NCBI GenBank assembly: GCA_902629855.1
Contig: CACOSI010000002.1
Location: forward strand, 69,501 to 133,500
Length of the DNA stretch: 64,000 bases
Direction: 5' to 3'
Origin: an uncultured Fidelibacterota bacterium
GTDB taxonomy: Bacteria; Fidelibacterota; Marinisomatia; Marinisomatales; Marinisomataceae
The translations under genes were made by a program, and so were the position numbers. The notes beneath the pieces were generated by a model that did not search any database, was not told the DNA's origin, and worked only from the letters and a program-made list of their open reading frames with translations. This document shows positions 9,408 through 18,493 of the stretch, piece by piece. Within the stretch, counting starts at the first letter, position 1. Every line of letters starts with the position of its first letter.

Positions 9408-10595
9408 ATGTTATTTGAATTTGATGAATTTGCAGCACAGAAAGCTAGAATAAAAGTGCTCGGCGTTGGCGGAGCTGGGGGTAATGCTATTAATCGAATG
9501 ATTACATCTGGTATGGATGGAGTAGAGTTTATTGCAATAAATACAGATGCTCAAGATCTAGATAGTAATCCCGCAGAAACAAAAATACAAATTGGTAAAG
9601 ATTTAACAAAAGGATTGGGAGCTGGAGCAAAACCTGAGGTTGGTCGAAAAGCTATTATGCATGATAAGGAAGCAGTTTCCTCTATAGTTGCTGGCTCAGA
9701 TCTAGTCTTTGTAACTGCAGGAATGGGTGGAGGAACAGGAACAGGTGCAGCTCCAGTTGTAGCAAAAATTTGTAAAGACTTAGGTATTTTAACTGTATGT
9801 ATTGTAACACTACCATTTAATTTTGAGGGACCTAAGAAAATGTCAGCTGCCTTAAAAGGTGTAGCATCAATGAGGAACTTTTGTGACACATTAATTGTTA
9901 TTCCTAATGAAAAACTACTATCTGTTATTGATTACAATACTACATTGGAAGAAGGATTCTCAGAATCAGACTCAGTTTTACTGCAAGCTGCACAGAGTAT
10001 TTCTGATTTAATTAATAAGCAAGGTAATGTAAATATTGACTTTGCCGATGTTGAAACTGTTATGAGTGGAATGGGTGATGCTGTGATGGGTACGGGTACT
10101 GCGAGAGGTGAAGAGAGAGCTGTTTTAGCAGCTCAGCAAGCAATATGCAGTCCATTACTCGATAATCAATCAATTAAAGGAGCCAAAGCTGCTTTAGTAA
10201 ATGTTACAGGAAATAAAAAAATGACAATGAGGGAAGTTGATGCAGCAACAAAACTTATCTATGATGAAGCTGGTAAAGATGTTCATCTTATTTTTGGTTG
10301 TGTTGTTGATGAGAATATGGATGATGAATTAAAAGTTACAGTAATTGCGACTGGTTTTAATCATCGACCAATTGAAGATACCATTATTGAAAAAGAACGA
10401 TCATATGGAGATCATCAGAAAGATACAAACGATTTAATGGATTCAAGAAATACAACACTATATAATCAAAAGAATAATGGAAATTTAATTGAAGAATCTG
10501 TTGAAGATGAGCATGAAGGTCCAACATTGGTATTTGATGATTTTGATCAAACCAATGATATAGATGTACCAGCTTATATTAGAAAACAAAAGTAG
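9408..10595 (+). CDS. ftsZ: Cell division GTPase FtsZ
   Basis: A 395-residue tubulin homologue that forms the division ring. It carries VLGVGGAGGNAINRM, NTDAQDL and the GTP-binding GGGTGTGAAP near residue 106, then GF-rich core segments to about 320. A variable linker (about 325-380) is followed by the conserved tail DVPAYIRKQK, the binding site for FtsA. The ATG at 9408 follows an AGGGAG Shine-Dalgarno 10 bp after ftsI. Its location between ftsI and murD, rather than after ftsA, is unusual. Confidence 0.97.
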   Translation: MLFEFDEFAAQKARIKVLGVGGAGGNAINRMITSGMDGVEFIAINTDAQDLDSNPAETKIQIGKDLTKGLGAGAKPEVGRKAIMHDKEAVSSIVAGSDLVFVTAGMGGGTGTGAAPVVAKICKDLGILTVCIVTLPFNFEGPKKMSAALKGVASMRNFCDTLIVIPNEKLLSVIDYNTTLEEGFSESDSVLLQAAQSISDLINKQGNVNIDFADVETVMSGMGDAVMGTGTARGEERAVLAAQQAICSPLLDNQSIKGAKAALVNVTGNKKMTMREVDAATKLIYDEAGKDVHLIFGCVVDENMDDELKVTVIATGFNHRPIEDTIIEKERSYGDHQKDTNDLMDSRNTTLYNQKNNGNLIEESVEDEHEGPTLVFDDFDQTNDIDVPAYIRKQK

Positions 10596-10596
10596 A

Positions 10597-11928
10597 ATGG
10601 ATCTCGACAAAAAAATAGGCATACTTGGTTTGGGTGAAAGTGGATATTGGGCGTCAATTTTAGCCCATGAGCTTGGCTATAACGTTTACATTTCTGAACA
10701 AAAAAACGAAGTAAGAAATAAATATAATAACGAATTAAAAAAAAGAAATATTTTTGTTGAATATGGAGAACATTCAGAAAATTTTTTGAAATCGGTAGAT
10801 TTAATAATCAAATCTCCAGGAATACCAAAAAATTCAACAATCATGAAGAGAATTTCAGACAAAAAGATTGATGTTATGAGTGAAATAGAATTTGCATCAA
10901 AATTTTCAAAAGTAAGAAATATTTGTATTACTGGCACAAATGGAAAGACAACAACTGTTTCTTGTCTTTTTGAGGTCCTAAAAAATAAATTTCAAGTTCT
11001 CAAATCAGGAAATATTGGAATTCCTTTCTCAAAAATTGTTTTAGAAAAAAAGCTTTATGATGAATCTGATTATGATTTTTCAATTTTAGAGCTATCAAGC
11101 TTTCAATTAGAAGATTGTTCATCACTTTCAAGTGAAATTTCTTTATTATTAAATATTTCTAATGACCATTTAGATTGTTATCAAAATTTTGAGGATTATT
11201 TAGAAACTAAGTTAAAAGTTTTTAATAATTCCAAAATTTGCTTTTATAACTTTGATAATGCTATACTTTCAAAGAGAATAAAAGAATCAGAGAATTTAAA
11301 ACCATATTCCATAAATAAAAAAAATGGCCCTTATTATTTTGAAGAAAATTTTATTAGATCTGAAGTGAGCCATTTCTCTTTAAGCTATGACGATATGCAT
11401 TTAAAAGGTCTTCATAACGTATCTAACTTTATTGCCATTGCTTCAATATGTAATCATTTGGGACTGGAGGATGATTTAATTTTTAAATCCATCAAGAATT
11501 TTAAAGGATTAGAACATAGGTTTGAATTTTTTAAAATAATTAATGGAATAAGTTTCATAAATGATTCAAAATCAACAAATATTGATTCAGTCGTAGCAGC
11601 TTTAAGTTCTTTAGATAAAAATGTAATATTAATTCTTGGGGGGTCTCCTAAAGAAAAAGATTTTTCAAAAATCTGTGAACATTCTCACAAAATTGATAAG
11701 GTTTTTGCTTATGGAGATGCTGCCCAGATCATTAATGAATCCATTGGTAAAAAAATAAATATCGAAATAAAGAAGGATTTTGTGCAGGTTGTAGAAAACT
11801 CAATAAAGTCTGCTAAGAATGGACAAATAGTATTGCTTTCACCTGGTTGTTCTAGCTACGATCAATTTAATAATTATATTGAAAGAGGTAACTCCTTTAA
11901 AAATATTGTAGAAAGGTATTATGCATGA
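10597..11928 (+). CDS. murD: UDP-N-acetylmuramoylalanine-D-glutamate ligase
   Basis: The ATG at 10597, one base after the ftsZ stop, is preferred over an in-frame ATG at 10564 inside ftsZ, since it places the Rossmann motif KIGILGLGESGYW at the N-terminus as in other MurD proteins. The product has 443 residues, with the Mur ligase P-loop ITGTNGKTTT near residue 110, LNISNDHLDCY, INDSKSTNIDS and the C-terminal LLSPGCSSYDQF. It adds D-Glu to UDP-MurNAc-L-Ala in the cytoplasm. The stop overlaps ftsW by 4 bp. Confidence 0.96.
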   Translation: MDLDKKIGILGLGESGYWASILAHELGYNVYISEQKNEVRNKYNNELKKRNIFVEYGEHSENFLKSVDLIIKSPGIPKNSTIMKRISDKKIDVMSEIEFASKFSKVRNICITGTNGKTTTVSCLFEVLKNKFQVLKSGNIGIPFSKIVLEKKLYDESDYDFSILELSSFQLEDCSSLSSEISLLLNISNDHLDCYQNFEDYLETKLKVFNNSKICFYNFDNAILSKRIKESENLKPYSINKKNGPYYFEENFIRSEVSHFSLSYDDMHLKGLHNVSNFIAIASICNHLGLEDDLIFKSIKNFKGLEHRFEFFKIINGISFINDSKSTNIDSVVAALSSLDKNVILILGGSPKEKDFSKICEHSHKIDKVFAYGDAAQIINESIGKKINIEIKKDFVQVVENSIKSAKNGQIVLLSPGCSSYDQFNNYIERGNSFKNIVERYYA

Positions 11929-13058
11929 ATATTAAAGAGCAAAAACAAGATAAGTACTTATTGGTTACTGTTTTAATGATGATCTCATTTGGACTTTTTA
12001 TGTTATTTAGCGCTAGTTGGGTGAAATCTCTCGATATAACTGGAGGTGAATCAAGAACATTTTTTCTCACAAGTCAAATGCTTAAGTTGTTACCTGCTTT
12101 TTTTATATTTTTTGTTTTAACTAAAATTAATTATAGAAAATTGCAAATTTTAGCGCCTTTCCTATTACTTTTCTCTTTTTTATTATTGGTCTATACAAGA
12201 GTTCAAGGATGTGAAGGAGATTCTTGTAGATGGCTATCAATTGGACCACTATCCTTTCAAACATCAGATTTAGCAAGATTTTCAGTAATTATTTTTCTAG
12301 CAAGCTATATTGATAATAATTACAAAAAAATGAAAAGTTTTTTCACAGGAATTTTGGTTCCCTTAACTGCAATACTCCCAGTTGCATTGATGATTGTTAT
12401 TCAACCAGATAATTCTACTACAATGATTCTTTTAGCAATTGTATATGCTATGCTTTTTATCGGAGGAGCATCCTTCATTCAGCTTTTAACTATCGGAACA
12501 ATTTCAGTAGGAGCCTTCACTATTGCCATTTTAAATAAAGGTAACTACGCTTTAGCTAGAATATTATCTTTCATAAATCCAGCTAGTTCTGAAAATGTCA
12601 GTTATCAATCGAGTCAAGCTTTAATTGGACTTAAGCAAGGTGGAATTTCAGGGATGGGAATTGGAGAAAGCATACAAAAGTACTCATATCTTCCGGAAAC
12701 ACATACAGATTTTATTTTTGCAATTATTGGAGAAGAAATGGGCTTTATCACGGGCATAATTTTAATGATTGCTTATTACATTATTTTTTATCGTTCAATT
12801 CAGATATCAAAAAAATCTAATGATACTTTTGGAATTTTACTTTCCATAGGTTTCGGATTAAGTATATCTATATATGCATTAATAAACATTGGCGTTGTTA
12901 TTGGAATTGTACCCGTTACTGGTGTACCTCTGCCTTTTATTAGTTACGGTGGATCATCTTTAATAACAAATCTAATGATGATTGCTATACTTTTAAATAT
13001 TAGCAAAGCCCAAAGAAAAATTAATGTAAGAAAATGGAGACTTAGAGTTGACGCATAA
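11925..13058 (+). CDS. ftsW: Septal peptidoglycan glycosyltransferase FtsW
   Basis: A 377-residue SEDS-family membrane protein with about ten hydrophobic segments. LFSASW lies in the first, QPDNSTTMILLAI and TDFIFAIIGEEMGF are SEDS signature segments, and VTGVPLPFISYGGSSL is the C-terminal signature. It polymerises lipid II with FtsI. In the murD-ftsW-murG order it is FtsW rather than RodA. It overlaps murD by 4 bp and murG by 11 bp. Confidence 0.95.
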   Translation: MNIKEQKQDKYLLVTVLMMISFGLFMLFSASWVKSLDITGGESRTFFLTSQMLKLLPAFFIFFVLTKINYRKLQILAPFLLLFSFLLLVYTRVQGCEGDSCRWLSIGPLSFQTSDLARFSVIIFLASYIDNNYKKMKSFFTGILVPLTAILPVALMIVIQPDNSTTMILLAIVYAMLFIGGASFIQLLTIGTISVGAFTIAILNKGNYALARILSFINPASSENVSYQSSQALIGLKQGGISGMGIGESIQKYSYLPETHTDFIFAIIGEEMGFITGIILMIAYYIIFYRSIQISKKSNDTFGILLSIGFGLSISIYALINIGVVIGIVPVTGVPLPFISYGGSSLITNLMMIAILLNISKAQRKINVRKWRLRVDA

Positions 13059-14130
13059 AAGAAAAATATTATTATGTGGCGGAGGAACCGGAGGACATTA
13101 TTACCCATTAATGGCAATCAAAGAAAAGCTTGAATCTTTTTCTAAATTTGATTTTTGTTATGTTGGAGCAAAAAAAGGAATTGAATCAAAAAAAATTCAT
13201 GAACAAAATATTCCGTTTAAATTGTTACGTATTAAAGGTTTTCAAAGAGGAATTAGCTTTAAATCATTTATTAGAAACTTTACTATGATTATGAATGTTG
13301 CTGTAGGCTGTATAAAGACTTTATGGTTTTTTAAAAAGGAAAAGCCTCAAATGGTAATTTCAACAGGAGGCTATTCATCATTTATTCCTTTAATAGTGGC
13401 AAGGTTCTTAAGAATTCCGTATTTAATGCATGAGCAAAATTCATTTCCAGGTATTGTTACTAGAATTTTTTCACGAAAAGCAAAAATAATTTTTTTAGGT
13501 TTTGAAAACGCATCAAAATTTTTAAAAAAATCTAACATTTTATTTACTGGAAACCCTGTTTTATTAAAAAATTCAAAAAAAATTCAATTAAAGTTGAACG
13601 AAGGATTGAAAACATTAATGATTTTTGGTGGGAGTCAGGGATCCTTAATTATAAATAAAACAATAGCCAAACTAATATCTGAAGAATTAATAAAAAATTT
13701 TAATATTATTTGGATTGTTGGAGAAAAAAATTATGAAAAGTATGAATCCTTTAATAGAGATAATATCAATGTTATAGGATATTGCAATAGCATGTCTCAA
13801 GTCTATGAAATATCAAATCTTGCTATAACGAGAGCTGGAGCGATGACGGTATCTGAATTAATAAAATTCAAACTTCCATCAATTCTAATTCCATTAAAGT
13901 ATTCTGCTGAAAACCATCAATTTTTTAATGCCCAGTTTTTAAAAAGTAATGGATGTTCAGATTTGATTGAAGAAAAAGAATTAGATCACAGTTTAATTTT
14001 AGAAAAAATAAATAAAATTTGTTTTAACGAGGAAATTGAGAAAAAAATGATTTCAAATTACAATAGCATTGAAAGACCAAACTCTTTATTAATTATATCA
14101 AAGTTTATTGAGGAAAATTATGCTTCTTAG
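13048..14130 (+). CDS. murG: Lipid II synthase MurG (GlcNAc transferase)
   Basis: Start is TTG at 13048, inside the end of ftsW, with GGAGA about 8 bases upstream; this puts ILLCGGGTGGHYYPLMA at residues 6-22 as expected. The 360-residue product also has STGGYSSFIPL, MHEQNSFPG, IFGGSQGSLIIN and TRAGAMTVSEL, the UDP-GlcNAc site. It adds GlcNAc to lipid I at the inner face of the membrane. The stop overlaps the murC start region by 11 bp. Confidence 0.95.
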   Translation: MTHKRKILLCGGGTGGHYYPLMAIKEKLESFSKFDFCYVGAKKGIESKKIHEQNIPFKLLRIKGFQRGISFKSFIRNFTMIMNVAVGCIKTLWFFKKEKPQMVISTGGYSSFIPLIVARFLRIPYLMHEQNSFPGIVTRIFSRKAKIIFLGFENASKFLKKSNILFTGNPVLLKNSKKIQLKLNEGLKTLMIFGGSQGSLIINKTIAKLISEELIKNFNIIWIVGEKNYEKYESFNRDNINVIGYCNSMSQVYEISNLAITRAGAMTVSELIKFKLPSILIPLKYSAENHQFFNAQFLKSNGCSDLIEEKELDHSLILEKINKICFNEEIEKKMISNYNSIERPNSLLIISKFIEENYAS

Positions 14131-15487
14131 TGTTAAGAAAATACATTTTATTGGTATTGGAGGTATTGGTATGAGTGGTATTGCTGAACTTCTTCACAAC
14201 AAAGATTTTTTAATCACAGGTTCTGATATCGCAGAAAATTCGAACGTATCAAGACTTAGAGATATTGGTATCAACATTAACATTGAACATTCTCCTGAAA
14301 ATATTTTGGATCAAGACTTAGTAGTTTTTTCAGACGCTATTCCAATGAACAATATTGAACTGGAAACGGCAAAATCAAAAAATATAATGATTTATTCTAG
14401 AGCACAAATGTTACAGGAAATTTCCAAGCTTAATAATTCTACTGTTGCTATAGCAGGTACTCATGGTAAGACAACAACTACTTCAATCATTGGAGGAATT
14501 CTTAAAGACTCAAAGCTAGATCCGACGATAATTGTTGGTGGTGTCATAAAATCTATTGATTCAAACTCTTTTCTTGGAAAAGGAGACACTTTCGTTGTTG
14601 AAGCAGATGAGTATAATAAAACATTCATGCAATTAAATCCTACAATTGCTGTAATAAATAATATCGACTTTGAGCATATTGAATGTTATTCAAGTATTGA
14701 GGAGTTAAAAGAGTGTTTTACAATATTTGCAAATAATGTACCATTTTATGGTAAAGTATGTGCTTGTCTTGACTCGAATAACGTAAGAGATATTATTAAA
14801 AATATTGATAAACCAATTTTAACATACGGCATAGATAGTGATGATGTTGATTTAAAAGCTGAAAATATCGTTCAAAAAAATGGATCAATGACTTTTGATG
14901 TAAAAATAAAAAACCAATTAATAAAATTTGCCATGAATACTTCAGGAAAATATAATGTTTATAATGCTTTAGCAGCAATTGCTGTATGCCTAACAATGGA
15001 AATTGATATTGATTTAATTAAAAATGGTATTAAAAATTTTGAAGGCGTAAAAAGAAGATTTGATATTCAGCTTGATGATAAGATAATGGTAGTTGACGAT
15101 TATGCTCACCATCCAGTTGAAGTTGATAGTGTAATTAAAAAAGTGAAAGATAATTGGAGTAGGAATTTAACTGTAATTTTTCAACCACATCTTTTTTCAA
15201 GAACAAAAAGATTTTATAAAGAATTTGCAGATGCCTTATTTAATGCAGATAAAATTTTTATTACTGAAATTTTTGCATCAAGAGAAAAAAGTGATAGCAG
15301 TACGAGCTCAAAATTAATTCTTGATGAGCTTCTAATGAGACTTAATCATAAAGATGCGCATTATGTTGATTTAAATAAAATCGTAAAAACACTAAAACCA
15401 ATTTCAAAAGAAGGAGATATTATTTTGACATTAGGCGCAGGAAATATTTGGCGCTTTGCAAAAAAGCTTGCGGAGGAGTTTAAATGA
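14120..15487 (+). CDS. murC: UDP-N-acetylmuramate-L-alanine ligase
   Basis: ATG at 14120 is chosen over the TTG at 14108 because GAGG lies 6-7 bases before it. The 455-residue product begins MLLSVKKIHFIGIGGIGMSGI, the MurC N-terminal nucleotide motif. AGTHGKTTTTS near residue 112 is the ATP loop. VVEADEYNKTF, NNIDFEHIE and VVDDYAHHPVEV are further MurC motifs. It attaches L-Ala to UDP-MurNAc. It overlaps murB by 4 bp. A ddl gene, often fused or adjacent, is absent. Confidence 0.95.
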   Translation: MLLSVKKIHFIGIGGIGMSGIAELLHNKDFLITGSDIAENSNVSRLRDIGININIEHSPENILDQDLVVFSDAIPMNNIELETAKSKNIMIYSRAQMLQEISKLNNSTVAIAGTHGKTTTTSIIGGILKDSKLDPTIIVGGVIKSIDSNSFLGKGDTFVVEADEYNKTFMQLNPTIAVINNIDFEHIECYSSIEELKECFTIFANNVPFYGKVCACLDSNNVRDIIKNIDKPILTYGIDSDDVDLKAENIVQKNGSMTFDVKIKNQLIKFAMNTSGKYNVYNALAAIAVCLTMEIDIDLIKNGIKNFEGVKRRFDIQLDDKIMVVDDYAHHPVEVDSVIKKVKDNWSRNLTVIFQPHLFSRTKRFYKEFADALFNADKIFITEIFASREKSDSSTSSKLILDELLMRLNHKDAHYVDLNKIVKTLKPISKEGDIILTLGAGNIWRFAKKLAEEFK

Positions 15488-16407
15488 ACTCAGAAGTAAT
15501 TTCACAGATCGATAAAAATACCTCGGCAAAAATTTTGTTAAACGAGTCACTTAAAAAGCATACTACATATGGTGTTGGAGGAAATGCAGACCTCATTATA
15601 CCTTCAAATAAAATTGATTTAAAAAATATAATGAAAATTGCATCCGATTATGATGAAAAAATAACCATCCTAGGTTCCGGTTCGAATGTTTTAATAAGCG
15701 ATAAGGGGATAAAAGGTATTACCGTTTCTTTGAAAGGCGCTCTTGATCAAGTAAAAGTCAATGGAGGAAAATTGTACGCAGAATGTGGAGCTAGACTTGG
15801 AAAAGTTGTAAAGGAATCTATTAAATACGATCTTATTGGATTAGAAAATTTAGTAGGAGTTCCAGGGACTCTTGGAGGCGCTTTAATAATGAATGCAGGA
15901 GCATGGGGTGGTGAGATTTCTCAATACCTAAAGTCGGTTGAAGTTATTATTGATAATGAAATTCAAAACTTAGATAGTTCTGATATAGAATTCTCATATA
16001 GAAATTCTTCATTTACAAAAAACACAATTTTACTCTCAGCCAACTTTGAACTTCAAAAATCAAATATTTCAGAAATAAAAAAAAATCTCATTAAAGCTCA
16101 AGATGGAAGAAAAAATACCCAACCTTTGAATAAACGATCAGCAGGAAGTTTATTTAAAAATCCAGATGGAAATTCAGCAGGAAAATTAATTGATGAAGCA
16201 GGGTTAAAAGGGCTTTCTATAGGAGATGCTAAGATATCTACTAAACATGCTAATTTCTTAATTAACGATGGAAAAGCTACCTCAAAAGACATGTTAAAAC
16301 TAATTAAAAAAGTAAGAAATACAGTTCAAGAAAAATTTAATGTTTTACTTGAATTAGAAGTGAAGTTGATAGGCTTTGATAAAAATGAATTAGGAGGACT
16401 ATCTTGA
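15484..16407 (+). CDS. murB: UDP-N-acetylenolpyruvoylglucosamine reductase
   Basis: A 307-residue FAD enzyme that reduces UDP-GlcNAc-enolpyruvate to UDP-MurNAc. The FAD-binding segment ITILGSGSNVLISDKGI lies near residue 59, VPGTLGGALIMNAGAWGGEI near 124, and the catalytic-Ser motif RSAGSLFKNP near 218. The shape is that of the type II (short) MurB. It overlaps murC and ftsQ by 4 bp each, consistent with translational coupling. Confidence 0.95.
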   Translation: MNSEVISQIDKNTSAKILLNESLKKHTTYGVGGNADLIIPSNKIDLKNIMKIASDYDEKITILGSGSNVLISDKGIKGITVSLKGALDQVKVNGGKLYAECGARLGKVVKESIKYDLIGLENLVGVPGTLGGALIMNAGAWGGEISQYLKSVEVIIDNEIQNLDSSDIEFSYRNSSFTKNTILLSANFELQKSNISEIKKNLIKAQDGRKNTQPLNKRSAGSLFKNPDGNSAGKLIDEAGLKGLSIGDAKISTKHANFLINDGKATSKDMLKLIKKVRNTVQEKFNVLLELEVKLIGFDKNELGGLS

Positions 16408-17147
16408 AAAAAGATAAAATTTTTAAAATTTTGGAAAATGTATTTGTAGTTTTTCTAGTTTTTATCATTTTTTATTTATCGATAATTTGGGCTGATTTTA
16501 GCAAAATTTATAATGTTAAAGAGATAAAAATAAATGGTGTTAATTATTTTGACAAAAATGTAATTGAAGGTAAAAATATTGATTTTTTAGGACAAAATAT
16601 CTTATCCATCAATCTTGTTAGTTTGAAAAATGATATTAAAGATTTTGATCACATAGTTGATTGTAAAATTTCAAGAGAGTTTCCATCATCTGTTTCAATA
16701 AGCGTTGTTGAAAGAGTTCCTATAGCAATGATAAACACAGATGAACTAATTATTTTGGATTCTGAAGGAATATGTTTGCCAGTAGAACATTGTGATATTC
16801 CATTACCTATTTTATCAAATTATAGAAAAAATCCTGAATTGTATCCAAAGGGTAAAAAAACAAATTCAACAAACGTTATGAAATCAATTGAAGTAATAAC
16901 CTACACTAAGCAAAACTTTGAAGAGCTTTACAAAAATATATCAGAATTTTATTTTAATGAAAATAATGAATATGAGATAATTTTAAAGAATGGAAGAACA
17001 AAGATAGTTTTAGGTTCAAATAATTTTTTTAAAAAAATTAATAACTTAAGTGCTTTTACCACTTCAATTGAGAAAGAAAATAAACTAACAGATTTCAGTT
17101 ATGTTGACTTAAGGTATGAAGAACAGGTAGTTGTAAGAGAATTATAA
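16404..17147 (+). CDS. ftsQ: Cell division protein FtsQ (DivIB-like)
   Basis: The TTG at 16404 is the best start: a strong AGGAGG lies 6-7 bases upstream and the TTG overlaps the murB stop. The 247-residue bitopic protein has a short cytoplasmic tail, a transmembrane helix at about 12-32, a POTRA domain beginning YNVKEIKINGVNYF, and a beta domain with SREFPSSVSISVVERVP. FtsQ links FtsL/FtsB to the divisome. It shares one base with the ftsA start. Confidence 0.88.
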   Translation: MKKDKIFKILENVFVVFLVFIIFYLSIIWADFSKIYNVKEIKINGVNYFDKNVIEGKNIDFLGQNILSINLVSLKNDIKDFDHIVDCKISREFPSSVSISVVERVPIAMINTDELIILDSEGICLPVEHCDIPLPILSNYRKNPELYPKGKKTNSTNVMKSIEVITYTKQNFEELYKNISEFYFNENNEYEIILKNGRTKIVLGSNNFFKKINNLSAFTTSIEKENKLTDFSYVDLRYEEQVVVREL

Positions 17148-18388
17148 TGAGAAATAGAATTCAAATAGCTTTTGATTTAGGGTCATACAGTATAAAAGGT
17201 GCAGTAGGTAGGATATTACCGGACGACAAAATTGAAATTTTATCTTTGAGTGAGATTAAAAGTACGAGTATTAAAAATGGTGACATTATTGATAAAGATC
17301 TATTACTTAATCATTTAGAAATATTAATTGAAAAAATGGAAAAAGATTCGAAGGTAAATATAGATGAGGATGCATGGGTTTCAATATCAGGAAGAGGTAT
17401 AAAGTCAATTAATTCATCAACACGTATTCGTTCTAGAGATAATGCAGACTTTGAGATTAATTCAGAGGTAAAACAAAAACTTTTAGATCAATGCTCAGAT
17501 GTAATGGTTTCTAGCGATAGATATGTGTTACATAATATTGAAAGAGGGTATTTCATTGATGATTCACCATTAATAAGGAATCCAATCGGAATGATTGGAA
17601 AGTCAATTGATGCAAAAACTCATGTTATTCATGTAAGGAATTTTAATTTATCTCAGCTAGACTATTGTTTCAAAGAGGACTTGGGTATTGAAACTAACCC
17701 CGTTTTTGATGGCTATGCTTCTGCAACATATAACCTTTCAAGAGATGAGAAAGAATTAGGTGTTATCTTTGTTGACATTGGTGCAGATAAGACTAATCTT
17801 ATAATTTTTAAAGATAACTATTTAATTCATTCAAAAGTTATACCAATTGGATCAAGTTTAGTAACAAAAGATATGGCAGCATACCTTCAAACATCTTTAA
17901 GCGAATCAAATAGAATTAAGCATGAACATATTTCAGCATTATCAGAACTTACAGACGATTCAGAATTTTTTGATGTAATTGTACCAAATGATGAATTACC
18001 AAAAAAAGTTAATAAAAAAGAAATTTCAAAAATAGCTGAACTGAGATTGGAGGATATAATTGATGAAATTCAAGATCAGATAAAATCAATAGGCAGTGAA
18101 GTAGAAGACTTTAAATCTGGCATTAAGATTTCTGGTGGAGGTTCAAAGGTAAAAAATCTAGATTTACTTTTTAGAAAACACTTCACAAATATTTCTGTTG
18201 ATTATGTTAACCTCAAAAAAATCGTTTTTAAAGAAAATATTGAGGAAAAAAGAGAGTTTTCAACGCTTTTTGGATTACTCTCTTGGCCTCTTTACAATAT
18301 CGAGGATAAATCTACAAATGTAAGTGTAAAAGATATTGGAGGAATAAGAAAAAGTATTTCATCTTTTTGGAGAGAAATTTTCGAGTAA
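17147..18388 (+). CDS. ftsA: Cell division protein FtsA
   Basis: A 413-residue actin-like ATPase that anchors FtsZ to the membrane. It has IAFDLGSYSIKGAVG at the N-terminus, the SHS2-type 1C insertion at about 85-165, the ATPase segment GVIFVDIGADKTNLIIF near 205, and IKISGGGSKVKNLDLLF near 325. The C-terminus IRKSISSFWREIF is an amphipathic membrane-targeting helix. It is the last gene of this dcw block, and a strong terminator follows 30 bp later. ftsZ does not follow it here. Confidence 0.95.
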   Translation: MRNRIQIAFDLGSYSIKGAVGRILPDDKIEILSLSEIKSTSIKNGDIIDKDLLLNHLEILIEKMEKDSKVNIDEDAWVSISGRGIKSINSSTRIRSRDNADFEINSEVKQKLLDQCSDVMVSSDRYVLHNIERGYFIDDSPLIRNPIGMIGKSIDAKTHVIHVRNFNLSQLDYCFKEDLGIETNPVFDGYASATYNLSRDEKELGVIFVDIGADKTNLIIFKDNYLIHSKVIPIGSSLVTKDMAAYLQTSLSESNRIKHEHISALSELTDDSEFFDVIVPNDELPKKVNKKEISKIAELRLEDIIDEIQDQIKSIGSEVEDFKSGIKISGGGSKVKNLDLLFRKHFTNISVDYVNLKKIVFKENIEEKREFSTLFGLLSWPLYNIEDKSTNVSVKDIGGIRKSISSFWREIFE

Positions 18389-18417
18389 AATTTGGTTGGC
18401 TACCATAAGCGAAAGTG

Positions 18418-18454
18418 AGCTCCCGATTTGATAATAAATTGGGAGCTTCTTTTA
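18418..18454 (+). terminator. Rho-independent terminator after ftsA
   Basis: AGCTCCCGATTT (18418-18429) pairs with AAATTGGGAGCT (18436-18447) in a 12-bp stem with one G-T pair and a 6-base loop, followed by TCTTTT. It closes the dcw operon. The 29 bases between the ftsA stop and the stem hold a second small possible hairpin (GGT...ACC) of no recognised class. Confidence 0.8.
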
Positions 18455-18493
18455 ACCTTTGCTATATATTCTGCTTCTATTAAATTCTTAGCT

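Noticed and set aside
10564-10596. MurD start at the ATG inside ftsZ
   Set aside because: It would add 11 residues before a Rossmann motif that should be near the N-terminus; the ATG at 10597 fits family starts.
18389-18493. A 6S RNA or riboswitch after ftsA
   Set aside because: The region is only 105 bp, has one clear terminator, and matches no riboswitch or 6S layout I know; kept only as a low-interest observation.
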